A DNA stretch of 64,000 nt. Origin: Apophysomyces variabilis (lineage: Eukaryota > Mucoromycota > Mucoromycetes > Mucorales > Mucoraceae). Numbering within the stretch: position 1 is the stretch's first letter; every line of letters begins with the position of its first letter. Shown here piece by piece: positions 1 to 11,092 of this stretch. The stretch lies in NCBI GenBank assembly GCA_002749535.1, contig MZZL01000390.1, positions 153,439 to 217,438 of the forward strand, in the 5' to 3' direction. The notes under the pieces are model-generated. The model searched no databases. It was not told the origin of the DNA and was given only the letters and a program-made list of their open reading frames with translations. A program made the position numbers and the translations under genes.

Positions 1-610
1 AGTTGGTGCTGTGCACATCACGGCCGAACAATCTTGATACCATAACTTCCGTGCCTTCAAGAGAACGTTTCACTCCAGCGGTGTCGTAAGCATTCTTGAC
101 AGATAAAAGAAGGCTGTATCTGCCGTGAAGGCCTTGAAGAGGTTCGTTCCGTCGTCATTATACCCACAGAGCTGGCCGTCAGAGTGCAAAATATCTGATT
201 GTGGTATATATTGAGCTTCGCTAGCTGCCTGGCGCGTGGCAAGACTTGGTTCACTTCTTCCCATCGTCTGATAGTTTGTTGCGCAATAAAAGATGTGTCG
301 CCATAGGTCCTGAGCCGTGCGCTTACCGTTCCGGAAGAGGAGTTCATAAAAGCTCAGCATTGCATCGTTGTCCAAGTTGTATGCTTCGCGTATGGCAATG
401 TTGGCAACATGATAACCAACGTAACGGACATAAGACATATCATCGATGATCTTGTCCATAACCTTTTGAATGAGTGAAGCTTCGTCTATGCCTTCCCGAT
501 CTGGCCTATTTCTTCTTCGTGCTCGATGAACAGCAGCTGCGAGTACAGACGAATAAAGACCAGCATCCGCAGTAGCAACATATCTGGAACTTTGATAAAG
601 CGTAATNTGA
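1..610 (-). repeat. Tandem repeat copy A (partner at 2201-2810)
   Basis: This segment matches 2201-2810 at an exact offset of 2200 bp, with scattered single-base differences. The similarity stops abruptly after the block that ends near an ambiguous base (n) at 607. The constant offset suggests a 2.2-kb tandem duplication whose first unit starts left of the window and whose junction lies at 610/611. On the minus strand both copies encode the same helical protein block. Seen: the offset and the mismatches. Inferred: the duplication. The ambiguous base at the junction also leaves an assembly join possible. Confidence 0.85.
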
Positions 611-2199
611 GCTTCTAGCCAGTCGCGGTTTGGAATAGTTCTGCCATACAGATAGCCTGGCTTGATAGTGAGCTGGGAACCGTATAGTCCTGGCTCCCTC
701 GGTCGGAACACACTAGCAGCAGCACATACTTCCCCAAAGTCCAGACTAACTACACCATCGTAATGCTGGAGATAATCGTATTGCTCCCCAGATGAGCCGG
801 CTTGCCATGTGTCCTTCAACGTCTCTCTTGTTGTTCGTCTGATCTCCGTCAAATACTTGCATGTAGTATTTCCACGACGTGATCTGAGGCAATCATTATA
901 TATGCAATATAGGCGAACACCGTCAGTGCGAAAGACACGACGTCGAGAGAAACGAAGCTTGTTTTCATTGCCCGGTATTTGCTGGTTCAACCATCGCATG
1001 TAACCCCGGTCTCGGACATCAACGCCTCCGTCTCTTGTAATGGTAGCTTGCCGACGGATGTCGAAGAGTGCGCTGAACGGATCTCTGCTGTTGATGCCCT
1101 GGAGTCTTACACATGCATTTTGTAGATTGTCTCTCTCTGTAATTGAAATATAAGTGAATTTGCTCAACTACATACAATTAATAACTTCTATTTACCTCTT
1201 GTCAATTCAGCAATGCGTCGATCATTGGGACCAGCTGTTAATTCTTGCTCCAATTGCTGAATGATAGGACGAGAGAAATGCTCAATGTGAGCGAGCAAAG
1301 TTGTCGTAAAGGAAAGATTGAAAGGGAGAGCGATACGATGATGTGCTTGGAGAGGACATAAAACGAAAGATTGGGAATTACCTTCTCGCCTTTCCAGGAA
1401 ATAGATCATAAACGGGATCAATCTTGCAGCCTTTGCCCTGGAAACTTTGCCTCCATAAGTTCGGTGGAGCACATCATCCTCATCATCTTCATAACCGTTC
1501 TCTTCATCATTGTTACCACCGTTTGTTCCTTGTCTCCCATTCTCACCAAGACATTCGGACAGATTGACCTCGGACACTCGAATGCCTGTTACTTGGAGAT
1601 TGCGCTCAGCGGTGATGAAATCTTCTATCTGGGTATGAACGTCGTTTGCTAAACCAGCAAGGATGTCGCCAGTTGCTTGACGTTCTTCCTCTTGATCTTG
1701 CTCATATTCTTCAAAATCTTCTTGATCAGCACCAGCTTCGCTAATATCGACTGACATGCCCCAGATTCGTTGAAATAAAGCACTGATAATCTTGTCCCTG
1801 TTTCTTGGCTATCCTGGGGACACCGTTGCATGATTCTCAACTTCAAGTCGGCACCTGTCTTCATCAAATGCTTCAATGGAGTTCTTGTATCGATTCACCA
1901 TGTTGGTCACAAACTTGTTGACTTGTTCACGGATATTAGCTTCAGCGACGTATTGGAACCTCGGCTGTCGTTCCTGTGCAGCTACATGTTAAATTCCGTC
2001 ATGAACAGAATGAATAATGAATGAATTTGTCAAATCTTCCTTGATCTGGAGCAGGCCAACCAACTGGTACTCGAGCCACTTGTTTCAGTCGCGATCGAAG
2101 ATAATCGCAGTAACGATCCTTGAAGTTGTAAACGATGTTCTTGCGAAAATCAACACTGGCGCCATTGGCGATCTCAGTCACCATCTCTCCCATGTACAT
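611..2199 (-). pseudogene. Fanzor/TnpB-like protein fragment with RuvC-I-like motif
   Basis: Minus-strand reading blocks run from 2199 (a KNIVYNFKDRYCDYLRSRL block, like the helical N-terminal part of TnpB/Fanzor proteins) through an acidic block at 1188-1757. An intron at about 1137-1183 (donor GTAAAT, acceptor TTACAG) leads into a block ending around 610. That last block holds VVSLDFGEVCAAASVF, which resembles the first RuvC motif (D-x-G) of TnpB/Fanzor RNA-guided nucleases. RuvC-II, the zinc ribbon and RuvC-III are not seen because the reading frame meets the repeat junction at 610/611. Frame changes occur near 1999 and 1760. Seen: blocks, intron signals and motif. Inferred: family membership, by pattern only. 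It may be a truncated copy of a larger element. Confidence 0.45.
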
Positions 2200-4345
2200 C
2201 AGTTGGTGCTATGCACATCACGGCCGAACAATCTTGATACCATAACTTCCGTGCCTTCAAGAGAACGTTTCGCTCCAGCGGTGTCTTAAGCATTCTTGAC
2301 AGATAAAAGAAGGCTGTATCTGCCGTGAAGGCCTTGAAGAGGTTCGTTAGGTCGTCATTATGCCCACGGAGCTGGCCGTCAGAGTGCAAAATATCTGACT
2401 GTGGTATATATTGAGCTTCGCTAGCTGCCTGGTGAGTGGAAAGACTTGGTTCACTTCTTCCCATCGTCTGATAGTTTGTTGCGCGATAAAAGATGTGTCG
2501 CCATAGGTCCTGAGCCGTGCGCTTACCGATCCGGAAGAAGAGTTCATAAAAGCTCAGCATTGCATCGTTGTCCAAGTTGTATGCTTCGCGTATGGCAATG
2601 TTGGCAATATGATAACCAACGTAACGGACATAAGACATATCATCGATGATCTTGTCCATAACCTTTTCGATGAGTGAAGCTTCGTCTATGCCTTCCCGAT
2701 CTGGCCTATTTCTTCTTCGTGCTCGATGAACAGCAGCTGCGAGTACAGACGAATAAAGACCAGCATCCGCAGTAGCAACATATCTGGAACTTTGATAAAG
2801 CGTAATATGATGGCCGGTGTCCTCCTCGGTGTAAGTGATTTTTTCCGGGAAGGAGTCCCTGATTTCACCACTTGCGGCGTCCCTGATAAATTGTGCCTGC
2901 CGTCTCGACGGTCCCGCGCGACCCTTCTTGGCGGGTCTGGTCTGCTTCTTACTAGTTTTTGGAGCATGCGGTCCGGTGTCTTCCTCTTCGATCACACCTT
3001 CGTTAAGTTCGGGTGTCGGCTCGAGCAACCTGTATCGGCTTCCATAATTGGGACGCTGGTTGTGTCGCACCGGAGTTGTCCCTGCCATAGCCGAACGAGC
3101 GAGACTTTCAATAATGTTGGTATCGGCGTTTCGTAAACGGATATCGCCGTAATGAATAGGTTGCTCATCAGAATGAACTCCAGAAACTCGTGGCCTGCAA
3201 AACTGGTGGAGTGCAACCCTGAACCAGTGCATTTCAGAATCTGATACAAAGACACTGATGTTGTTCATCAAGGTCTGCAGCAAAGTGTCTGCTTCATCGG
3301 CTTGTGGGACTTGTTCTAGTGCTGCCTTGACCCTTTTGAATGATTTGCCTCGTAGATTTTTCGCATAATCATTTCCACATGTGGCTGCCAAGGCGACAAA
3401 AACGGATTTGAGCCTACTGTGCGATATATTAATAACTGTGATCTTAAGTAGCAGCATATGAATACTTACATTGATAGCTTGTCCGTCTGTGATCGCAGTT
3501 TGCAGCCCCATGAAAGCTGTTAAAAGACTCCGCTTGGTTGATACTGTCCCATTGTATCGTTGGGGCCCGTGTCGCCAGTTCATCTTGGTTATGCGCTAGA
3601 AAGCATAGATAACATGGATTAGCGTATGCGTATTGGAGAAAGAGGGTAGACTTATTCATTTACTGGAACGTCCAGAGCACCTTGATAAGCGAATAGGTCG
3701 CCATCTCGAGACATAATGGCTTCTCCGAGCGAGTCGCATAAATAGACGACTTCCGGATCAGCATCGAATGGAGCCTCGTGAATGAATATTCTCACTGGCT
3801 CGTTAGCGAAATTGTGATCATAAGGCCGGGTGTCTTGTCTTGTGTTCAACTCGTGAATGATTGCGCCTTTGATCGCTGGAGTAAAGCTGACCCACTGCTT
3901 GGCGTATTTTCTACGGAGACGCTCCCTCGCCGCAAAGTATAGTCCGCGGGGGTCTCCGGTCTGTCTTCGAGCCTTCCTCCAAGCCAGGTTCTTCTTGGCT
4001 TGTCTTGCGGCGTGGGTGACTCTCTTGGCGGATAGTCGGTCGCCATCGAAGACCAGACAGATTTTTGGGACATCACTGTTGTCGGCGAACGCATTAAGTT
4101 CGTTCATCGTACAGTCTACGAAACGCCTGGCGACCTCAGCATATTGATTGCTGCTGTTCTCGTTGTTGTCGATCACCAGTGGCGGTCAGAAAGTCCACTG
4201 CGAAGTCTTGAAGGAGCCAAAAAAAGTCGCAGCAGAAATCGACATAAACGATCCCGACGTGTTGTTGCCGCAGATGGCCGGGTATGTTTGTCGTGGTTGT
4301 CGCTCCTGCCTGGCGCAGATACGCCTGGAATCCCTTTAGACCCAT
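2174..4345 (-). pseudogene. XPG/FEN1-like nuclease joined in frame to a Fanzor-like N-terminal block
   Basis: The minus strand starts at 4345 with an XPG-type N-terminus (MGLKGFQAYL). Downstream motifs follow FEN1/XPG order: a first Asp in VYVDF, the Mg-binding VFDGD with the following Lys/Arg helix, an acidic pair as DAD where FEN1 has EAE, then SRDGDLFAY with two Asp, and a helix-2-turn-helix GNDY...RGKSF...RVKAAL. A frame change near 4136-4176 is either a very short intron or a frameshift. A normal intron of about 53 nt fits near 3593-3646. After the nuclease come about 80 residues of low-complexity, basic linker (KKQTRPAKKGRAG), and the same frame enters the repeated helical block at 2810, ending at 2174. 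XPG/FEN1 enzymes cut branched DNA flaps. Whether the join is a real fusion gene or a chimera made by rearrangement cannot be decided here. Confidence 0.6.
2201..2810 (-). repeat. Tandem repeat copy B (partner at 1-610)
   Basis: Second copy of the block at 1-610. Differences are base substitutions such as those near 2211, 2271, 2287, 2349 and 2530, so the copies have diverged or come from different alleles. Upstream on the minus strand (above 2810) copy B continues in frame into an XPG/FEN1-like reading frame. Copy A instead continues into a RuvC-like reading frame above 610. The block itself is coding-like on the minus strand in both copies. Confidence 0.85.
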
Positions 4346-6007
4346 GGTGCTACAAAGAATTGAATCGTAATATTTATAATATAAAAATTAGTTGTGGGAT
4401 ACTCACAACTTTGCTTTGTTCTGAATGAGATGTTTCCGCACTTTCTCTAGCCAGACTATCAGTATCCATACGAAACATACAAGTGTTTGACTATGGTACT
4501 TACCGGTGTAAAAGATAAAGAAAAAGAAAAAGAAAAATGATAAATCTTGTTAATGCTTGTACTATGAACAAAACAACTGTTAGTGACGAGTTAATCCATG
4601 CGATCAGGATAAACTTACAGTGAAAAAATGTAGAGTGAAATAGATAAGTAAATTTTGTATAGAGTGAATACTTCGATAAAAGTAAACATGAAGTGAAAAA
4701 GAAGTATATACGTTTGTTTGACACGGCTGCTCCCTTTTATTCTTTGTCGTTAGCATTAATCAGAAAAAAAGGAGACGCTAAGTCACAGGTTGTCAGTCAT
4801 ATGCTGCTTTCTTTGTCTCCAATTCGGAAGGTGTGTAAAAAAGCTTTTATTATATTAATGTCATATCCAACATTCTACAACAAAACTTGGGTCGCAGAGG
4901 TTGTTAGGTTTTCCTCCTTTTCCAGGTCATCTATATAAAATATATCTTGTAGGCTTTTGGAGTAGAAAGAAGAGGTGGTTAGATTCAATTAAACATGAGT
5001 AGAACAGGATTCGAACAAGGTAATTACCTCGGGCATTACTCCCCAACATATTTCAGCGCCGTTATGATAAAATAAAACATCTTTGACGTGTTATTCGGTG
5101 AGAATACTAGGAGAGAAGTGCAAGAATAAAACGCAAGTAGCGTCACAGCAACTGATCGCAGAGGGAGTGCCCCTGAAGGTACCTTCGTTATCATTTCTAC
5201 CTGTACTTTCCATGTGTACCATTGTCATTTCTTTGATGCAATGTTATTAATTCAATAAGACTTTTTGTTTGTTATTCCATCATGATCCTTAGCATTTGCA
5301 TTTTGTATAACCAAATGAGCTCTCGGGCGCTCCATCAGTTGCTGAGATGCTACCTATAGTTTGTTCCTCCGCTCTTTTCTTGTTATTGTTACTGGCCAAT
5401 ATGACAAACGGCGTCTAGTTTATGATAACGGCGCTCAAATAATTTGGGGGAGGAGTGTCAGAGGGGAGCACCCGAGGTAAATCCCTTCCAACAAAGACAC
5501 TAAAATAAGGTTTAAGGTGTCAATCTATCGGATTTATGAAGATCCTGTCTAACCCGAGTGGAAAAAGGCTGGAGCCTAAATAAAACCAAAGTTCTAAAAG
5601 GAGTCTCTTCTTTGTTTGCTATATATATAATGATCATTATCAACAACATCTACCGCGACTGATTATTCTTTGTTAAAAGGAAAAGTTGACTGTAATAACT
5701 GACGGATGTCTAGTCATGGAGATACCCGGTCAAAACCTATAGATTTCTAGTCATACAATTTCCCGTTATGATATGTTTGCAACAATATTGTAAAAGAAAA
5801 GAGAACACAAAGAAGGTAAGATAGAGAATATAATTTCTGCCTACAACTGATTCAGACAATCTATTATTAGTATAATTTATATGCAGTGAGAAAAAACAAG
5901 AGTTCAGGGTCATAACTGAGAATGGAAAGAGACAAGCAATATATGCGAGACACTATAGAAAATATGGGTTTCTTCTGGTCTCCATCAGTGCCTATTTTGC
6001 TATTTCT
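4346..6007. other. No recognisable gene; AT-rich
   Basis: AT-rich sequence with short frames only. A GGATTCGAAC string near 5009-5019 resembles the T-arm of a minus-strand tRNA, but no cloverleaf can be drawn around it. No other structure was found. Confidence 0.5.
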
Positions 6008-6143
6008 GGTTCCTGATATACTACTTTCTATAAAGTAAAAAATAGTCCATTGAGAGCCAATGTTTACTTTCTGCAGCAGACCCGTAAACCTTGGTTCCTA
6101 ATGTACTATTTTTTACTTAATGGAAAATAGTACATCAGGAACC
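6008..6143. repeat. Pair of 51-bp palindromic repeats
   Basis: Two units of exactly 51 bp, 6008-6058 and 6093-6143, each begin with GGTTCCT. Unit 2 ends with its complement (AGGAACC) and unit 1 with a degenerate form (GAGAGCC). Each is an imperfect inverted repeat with arms of about 24 nt built on the motif GGTTCCTRATRTACTA followed by a T-run, so the motif occurs four times in alternating orientation. The layout resembles MITE or foldback-element ends, or a small tandem of hairpins. No protein is encoded here and no target-site duplication was identified. Confidence 0.7.
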
Positions 6144-6545
6144 ACTTCTCATAGTGAAACTCAATGTAGGATAATGTTTATTTGAATAAAAGCATTAGTC
6201 TTTTATACCAAAATGTCCGTTGGTCTAGATTGACAGGAGTGTAATCGAGGACTGTGCTCTGTAGTAAGTGATTTGGAATTGCTTTCTATAATGGAGAATT
6301 TTTTCCGCAGCAAATCATAGAAGGTTGGCATTATTCGTTGTATCGAGGGAGTCAGTTAGCATTGCTTGATCCTGTGTTATGCAAGTCCATAATTATAAGT
6401 CCATATTCCTCTATTTAGACATAAGGAGGGTAGAAAGTATCCATAGTAGCTGTGGATACGGCAAAGAACACACTCATCTACTACAATGAAAGTAGTGAGG
6501 AGTTAAGATCGATTATTCTGAATAAAGATATAAAAACAGGATAAG
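6144..6545. other. No recognisable gene
   Basis: AT-rich spacer between the palindromes and the possible small gene at 6546. Nothing identified. Confidence 0.5.
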
Positions 6546-6865
6546 ATGACCATAAAAATCTCCAAAAATATCAATATCATGTGTCGCGCAATCCATATCA
6601 ATTCCGTTGCAAATTTCTATTGTACTGAAGCTAACGGTGGCCGTGCTTTTACTTCCCAAAATGGTCGTGCTGGTCGTGCCGTAAGTTATTATACTTGGCA
6701 TGTATGTTAACAAAGAAACAGATACTAAACCTGATTTTTACATAGGGACGCCGTCCCCCTCAATGGGTGCGGCGCCATAAGCGCCAACATCAACAGCAAC
6801 AGCAACAGCAACAACAAGGGCAGCCAATATCTGTAGACGAGGCTGCTCTAGAAGAGCTACGCTGA
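6546..6865 (+). CDS. Possible small two-exon gene, unknown function
   Basis: Not recognised. An ATG at 6546 opens 45 codons that end at a strong donor (GTAAGT at 6681). An intron of 65 nt has an ACTAAAC branch-like site and a CATAG acceptor (6681-6745), and the second exon runs 6746-6865 to TGA. The frame stays open across the join, giving 84 residues. The first exon is rich in Asn, Gly and Arg towards its end (GGRAFTSQNGRAGRA). The second starts with a basic stretch, then nine Gln in a row and an acidic end. Start and expression are unproven. It may be the 3' end of a longer or decayed gene. Confidence 0.35.
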
Positions 6866-8139
6866 ATAGCTGGGCTAAATAATTTTTTTTACTTTTTTTT
6901 TATTGTTTCATGTTCTCTTAATTTTTATAGAATACATATTGTCTGCTAAAGTCTTCTATAGTCTTCTTCTTTCATATGATTTGAAAGTTCCTCTGCATCA
7001 TTCCCGGTAAAAGACTATCTTGGTATGTTTTAGAATAGAATACGTAAAAGTCGCATCATCTTTGGGTGCATCCGAACAAAGTTTACATAGTTTATGTCAT
7101 TTCCTTTTCATTGTACAACGGATTTGCATGGAATGTTACATAAATATTACACGTGTAGATACAGTTTGTAACTCGGTCTACTGTTCCCATCAATAATACC
7201 TCAATGTCTATCTTGATTCAAAATTATGTCATGCTTACAGAAAATGACGGGAAAAGAACGAAAATGACATGTGAAGGAAAATAAACAAGTGGGTGACATG
7301 ATTTCCATTAGCGGTTTTCTATTTCCTCTAATACAAACCGTCCATTCAATCCACATGCCTAATACATATCGATATCTCCGCAAAACGTATCCATCGCATC
7401 AGGGCCCCTGTCCGGCCTGCTGTCGCCCGCTTCTTCCTTGCAAAAAGGCTTTTTTGATACTCACGCCCTTCCCCGATATTTTTCCATAGGGAAATTAGAG
7501 TCTATCATCTCAAGAAGTGAAGCGTTGTGTTGTTTGAGCCTACTAATTTCAGCCTTGGCAGCAGCGAGTTCTGCTTTTGACTGTTTAACAGTGGGCATGG
7601 GGAGAGCTCAAGGATGTGGATGCACTTTTAAAACGAGGTAAAGCGAAAGCTAAGCAGAAAAAGGACGGCATTGAAATTTTTTTTTTTTTTTCATTTGTTG
7701 CCACATTTAATTCCACTGGACTGCGACTTTCGATTTTCGTAGTTTGCGAAATTATTTTTGGGAGATACTGTGAAGGTATTCAGCTATAATCGCCATCGAT
7801 ATATATACATACGTTTTAATATATTTGTTCTCGTATGTTTCAGATTATTTATTCCCTGCTACTTCTTTAACAAACAGCCATAATTCGGCTGCATCATTCT
7901 TACTGAATTCGATCCCGAAAAATTGGTTGATGCAGTTCCCAGACAAGCACTGACAGTGACTTGTCCTTTTCCAAATTTGGTACAGTCAACCTCTTCAGTT
8001 CGAAACACGAACGGACCTGTTGCTTTCAGTTTTCAAACGCAGCAAGCCAGGCTGTACACATACGCCTCCTCTCTCCTTCCTTTACCTTCTCGTTATCCCC
8101 CACGTCGACCCGGAACGCACAAGTTTCAAATCATACATA
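6866..8139. other. No firm gene; poly-T tract and 5' region of AP-3 beta
   Basis: Apart from the micro-ORF at 7461-7598, this stretch holds a T-run of about 15 at 7677-7691 and pyrimidine-rich sequence just before the AP-3 beta start at 8140. That sequence is a likely promoter and 5' leader. Confidence 0.45.
7461..7598 (-). CDS. Possible micro-ORF, coiled-coil like
   Basis: A 45-codon minus-strand frame from ATG at 7598 encodes an Ala/Lys/Glu-rich helical peptide (MPTVKQSKAELAAAKAEISR then LKQHNASLLE) with heptad-like spacing. A GTGAGT donor lies just before its stop, so it may be the first exon of a gene ending near 7362. No homologue is recognised. Confidence 0.25.
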   Translation of the reverse strand: MPTVKQSKAELAAAKAEISRLKQHNASLLEMIDSNFPMEKYRGRA

Positions 8140-11092
8140 ATGGAAGTGTCTGATTATATCAGCAAGGCCATGACCTTTGCTGAAAATGCCGCCAAATTAT
8201 CACAGAAAATGTCACAAGGCCTTGTTGATAATGCGCGTGAGCTAGGGTTTCCTGGAGGTGACTCCGGAGCACAGTACTTTGATACCTCAGAAGAAAAGAT
8301 GCGGAATATCAGGCGGCAGCTGGATGCGAAGAATGACAGAGAAAAGCTTGATGGACTTAAACGCTTGATAGCAGTAATGTCAACGAATCTTTCTGCTTAC
8401 AGCTCATGTGCTCTACTAGATGATTTCTAAAGGAAGAGATGTTTCTGAATTTTTTCCAGACGTGGTGAAAAATGTTGTATCACAAAATATTGAGATTCGG
8501 AAGCTGGTGTATATATATTTGTTGCGCTATGCTGAGCAGGAACCCGATCTAGCTTTGCTGTCGATCAACTCATTCCAAAAGGATCTAAGCGATAAGAACC
8601 AAATTATTCGGGCCATGGCACTGCGGGTAATGAGTGGTATCCGGGTCCCTGTGATCAGTCCTATCGTCTTGTTAGGCATCAAGAAGTGCACGACAGATTC
8701 AAGCCCATACGTTCGTAAGACAGCTGCGCATGCGATACCAAAGTGTTATAGGTTGGGAATGGCATGAAGAGGTATAAATGCGACTAACGCCAAATGAATA
8801 GCTTGGATGAATCGCAAAAAGATGCTTTGATCGAGATAGTTGCCACTTTACTGAAGGATCGATCTAACATTACTATTGGCAGTACGATCATGGCCTTTAA
8901 TGAACTATGCCCATCACGTTTTGATCTGATTCACCCATGTTTTCGAAAGTTGTGTGGTGTGTTGGCGGACTGCGACGAATGGGGTCAAATGGCCATTCTT
9001 GACCTTTTACTGCGCTATGGAAGGTGAGCGATATAATAAGAGGATTACCGATATTGTAAGGAGTTCGTTAAAGCGGGAATATTATAGGACTCAATTTCTG
9101 AATCCGAATCCAAAGGTAACTGTTTTGATTTAATCTTATGATCAACTAATTACGGAAATCTATCTCAGGGCGAGGATCAATATCGAACAGCACCTAAAGC
9201 TTCAACTACTGTGAGAAACAGAGCGTTTTATTCTGACTCATCTGACGAAGATGACGGAGATGGCAAAAGCGTAGAGGATATTGTAGAGATAGATGAAGAT
9301 CATGAGCTATTGCTGAAAAGTTGTATACCCCTTTTGCAAAGCCGAAACAGTGGCGTAAGCTCCTGACCCTCTTTGTGGAAAAACCGATCTAAACTCATAT
9401 CACATAGGTTGTTTTGGAGGTGGCGAAGTTATTTTATTATCTGGCGCCGGCGTACGAAGCTCAAAAGATTGCAAAACCTTTAGTTCGTCTATTACGGAAT
9501 CACCGAGAGTTACAATACGTTGTCTTGGCCAATATTTCTGTCATGTCAAAAAAGCGACCCGTAAGTTTCTGTCATTACAAGGATGTCTTAATGATTCAGT
9601 CATTAGTATCTTTTCGAACCGTTCTTACAACAATTTTATGTTCAATCCTCGGAGCCTGCTTTTATTCGCGATACCAAATTAGACATCCTAACAAATATCG
9701 TAACTGAATCTAATATCCATATGTTATTAAATGAACTTCAGGTAAACAGATATGATGATACGGATGTATTCTGATAAATTTATGGTAGCAATATGTCAAA
9801 AGTTCAAACAAAGACTTTGTGGCAGCAGCGATCCAAGCGATTGCACGTTGTGCAGCAAATATTTCTACGGGATCTGAACGATGTCTACGTCTTTTGATGA
9901 AACTACTTCGTAGCAGCAACGGTAGGAAATTTAGCTTCTTGAAAGTGGAAAGACTGACTCTATAATAGAGTTGGTAGTGGCCGAATCAGTGCTTGTTCTG
10001 ACTCGCCTATTGCAAGTTCCTTCGGAAGAAAAGGCACGATCCGTGATTTCTCTTGCCAAGCTATTGGAAACGATCAAAGTCCCCATGGCAAGGGCTAATA
10101 TCATCTGGTTAATTGGACAACATGCCGAGAGTTTACCTAAAGTTGGTCCAGATGCACTGCGTCAGGCGGTGAAGAATTTTACGAATGAAGTATGTACAAG
10201 TTTAAAGAACGAATGAGCTAAATGACTACTTAGAACCGGGCAACGAAGCTACAAATTTTAACTTTGTCAGCGAAACTTGTATGTCTGAACCCATCGCATC
10301 CTACACTGGACCAGCTCAATCAATACGTGTTGAACCTTGCTCGATACGATCTAAACTACGACGTGCGAGATCGAGCGAGATTCCTTCGTGTCTTAACGTT
10401 GCCGAATAACGATCAGCAGAAGCCAGGTGTGGAGACGTTGAAACAGCAACTGAAACAGATTTTGATTAGCGATAAAGAACCTCCTGCTACGGAAACTGTT
10501 ACTCAATGTAATTGCGGTTGTATGCACTTTAAACGTTATTAACAGTATAGTAGATGATACTGAATGCACCATTGGCTCATTGTCTATGCTGGCGAATCAG
10601 CCTCTGCCTGGTTACGAGCAGCTACCAGATTTCCCAGAAGAACAACCGGATCCTTCCGTACGTGATGTAGAAGAACTGGAAGGATGGAGTGGTAGCCAAA
10701 CTGTAGTATTGGAACATGGTTTTGGTAGCGATAGCTTTGATAGCCGCTATCGAGGGGAACGTGGTTTCTCTGGTGCATCTACGGCACTTTCTGGTGTTGA
10801 AGCTTCTGGAATCAGTAGCATACATTCAGCTGTCGCAAAGAAGAAAGACGGAAACTACGATTTGGACGCATTTTATGAAGAATCAACAGAAGAAGAGGAC
10901 GAGTATTCTTCATCAGAAGGTGATACTAGTGAGGAAGAGGAAGAATTTTCCGATGATGATGATAACGGCGAAGACGAAGAGGAAGACGAAGACGAAGACG
11001 AGGAGGATGAAGATGATGAGGAATACAGCAGTGAGTCTGAGGAAGAGATAGGGAACCAAAAGGCAAAATCGACGTTGAGTTCAAGGAAATAG
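8140..11092 (+). CDS. APL6: AP-3 adaptor complex subunit beta
   Basis: Large beta subunit of the AP-3 clathrin-adaptor-like complex, which sorts cargo from Golgi/endosomes to the vacuole. Eleven exons were traced: 8140-8373, 8420-8751, 8802-9023, 9088-9115, 9169-9354, 9408-9560, 9607-9741, 9789-9921, 9969-10189, 10234-10507 and 10551-11092. They sum to 2460 nt, 819 residues. The trunk carries family signatures such as [18 protein letters not shown] (spliced), [19 protein letters not shown] and [14 protein letters not shown]. After the trunk comes PDPSVRDVE, then a hinge with Ser-rich stretches and a long Asp/Glu run ending the protein. There is no folded C-terminal ear, as in several fungal AP-3 beta proteins. 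Exon 4 is only 28 nt. The intron at 8752 uses a weak GTTGGG donor but has a good CTAAC branch site. Confidence 0.95.

Noticed and set aside
4995..5045. Minus-strand tRNA-like string (GGATTCGAAC)
   Set aside because: Only the T-loop-like piece matches; no cloverleaf.
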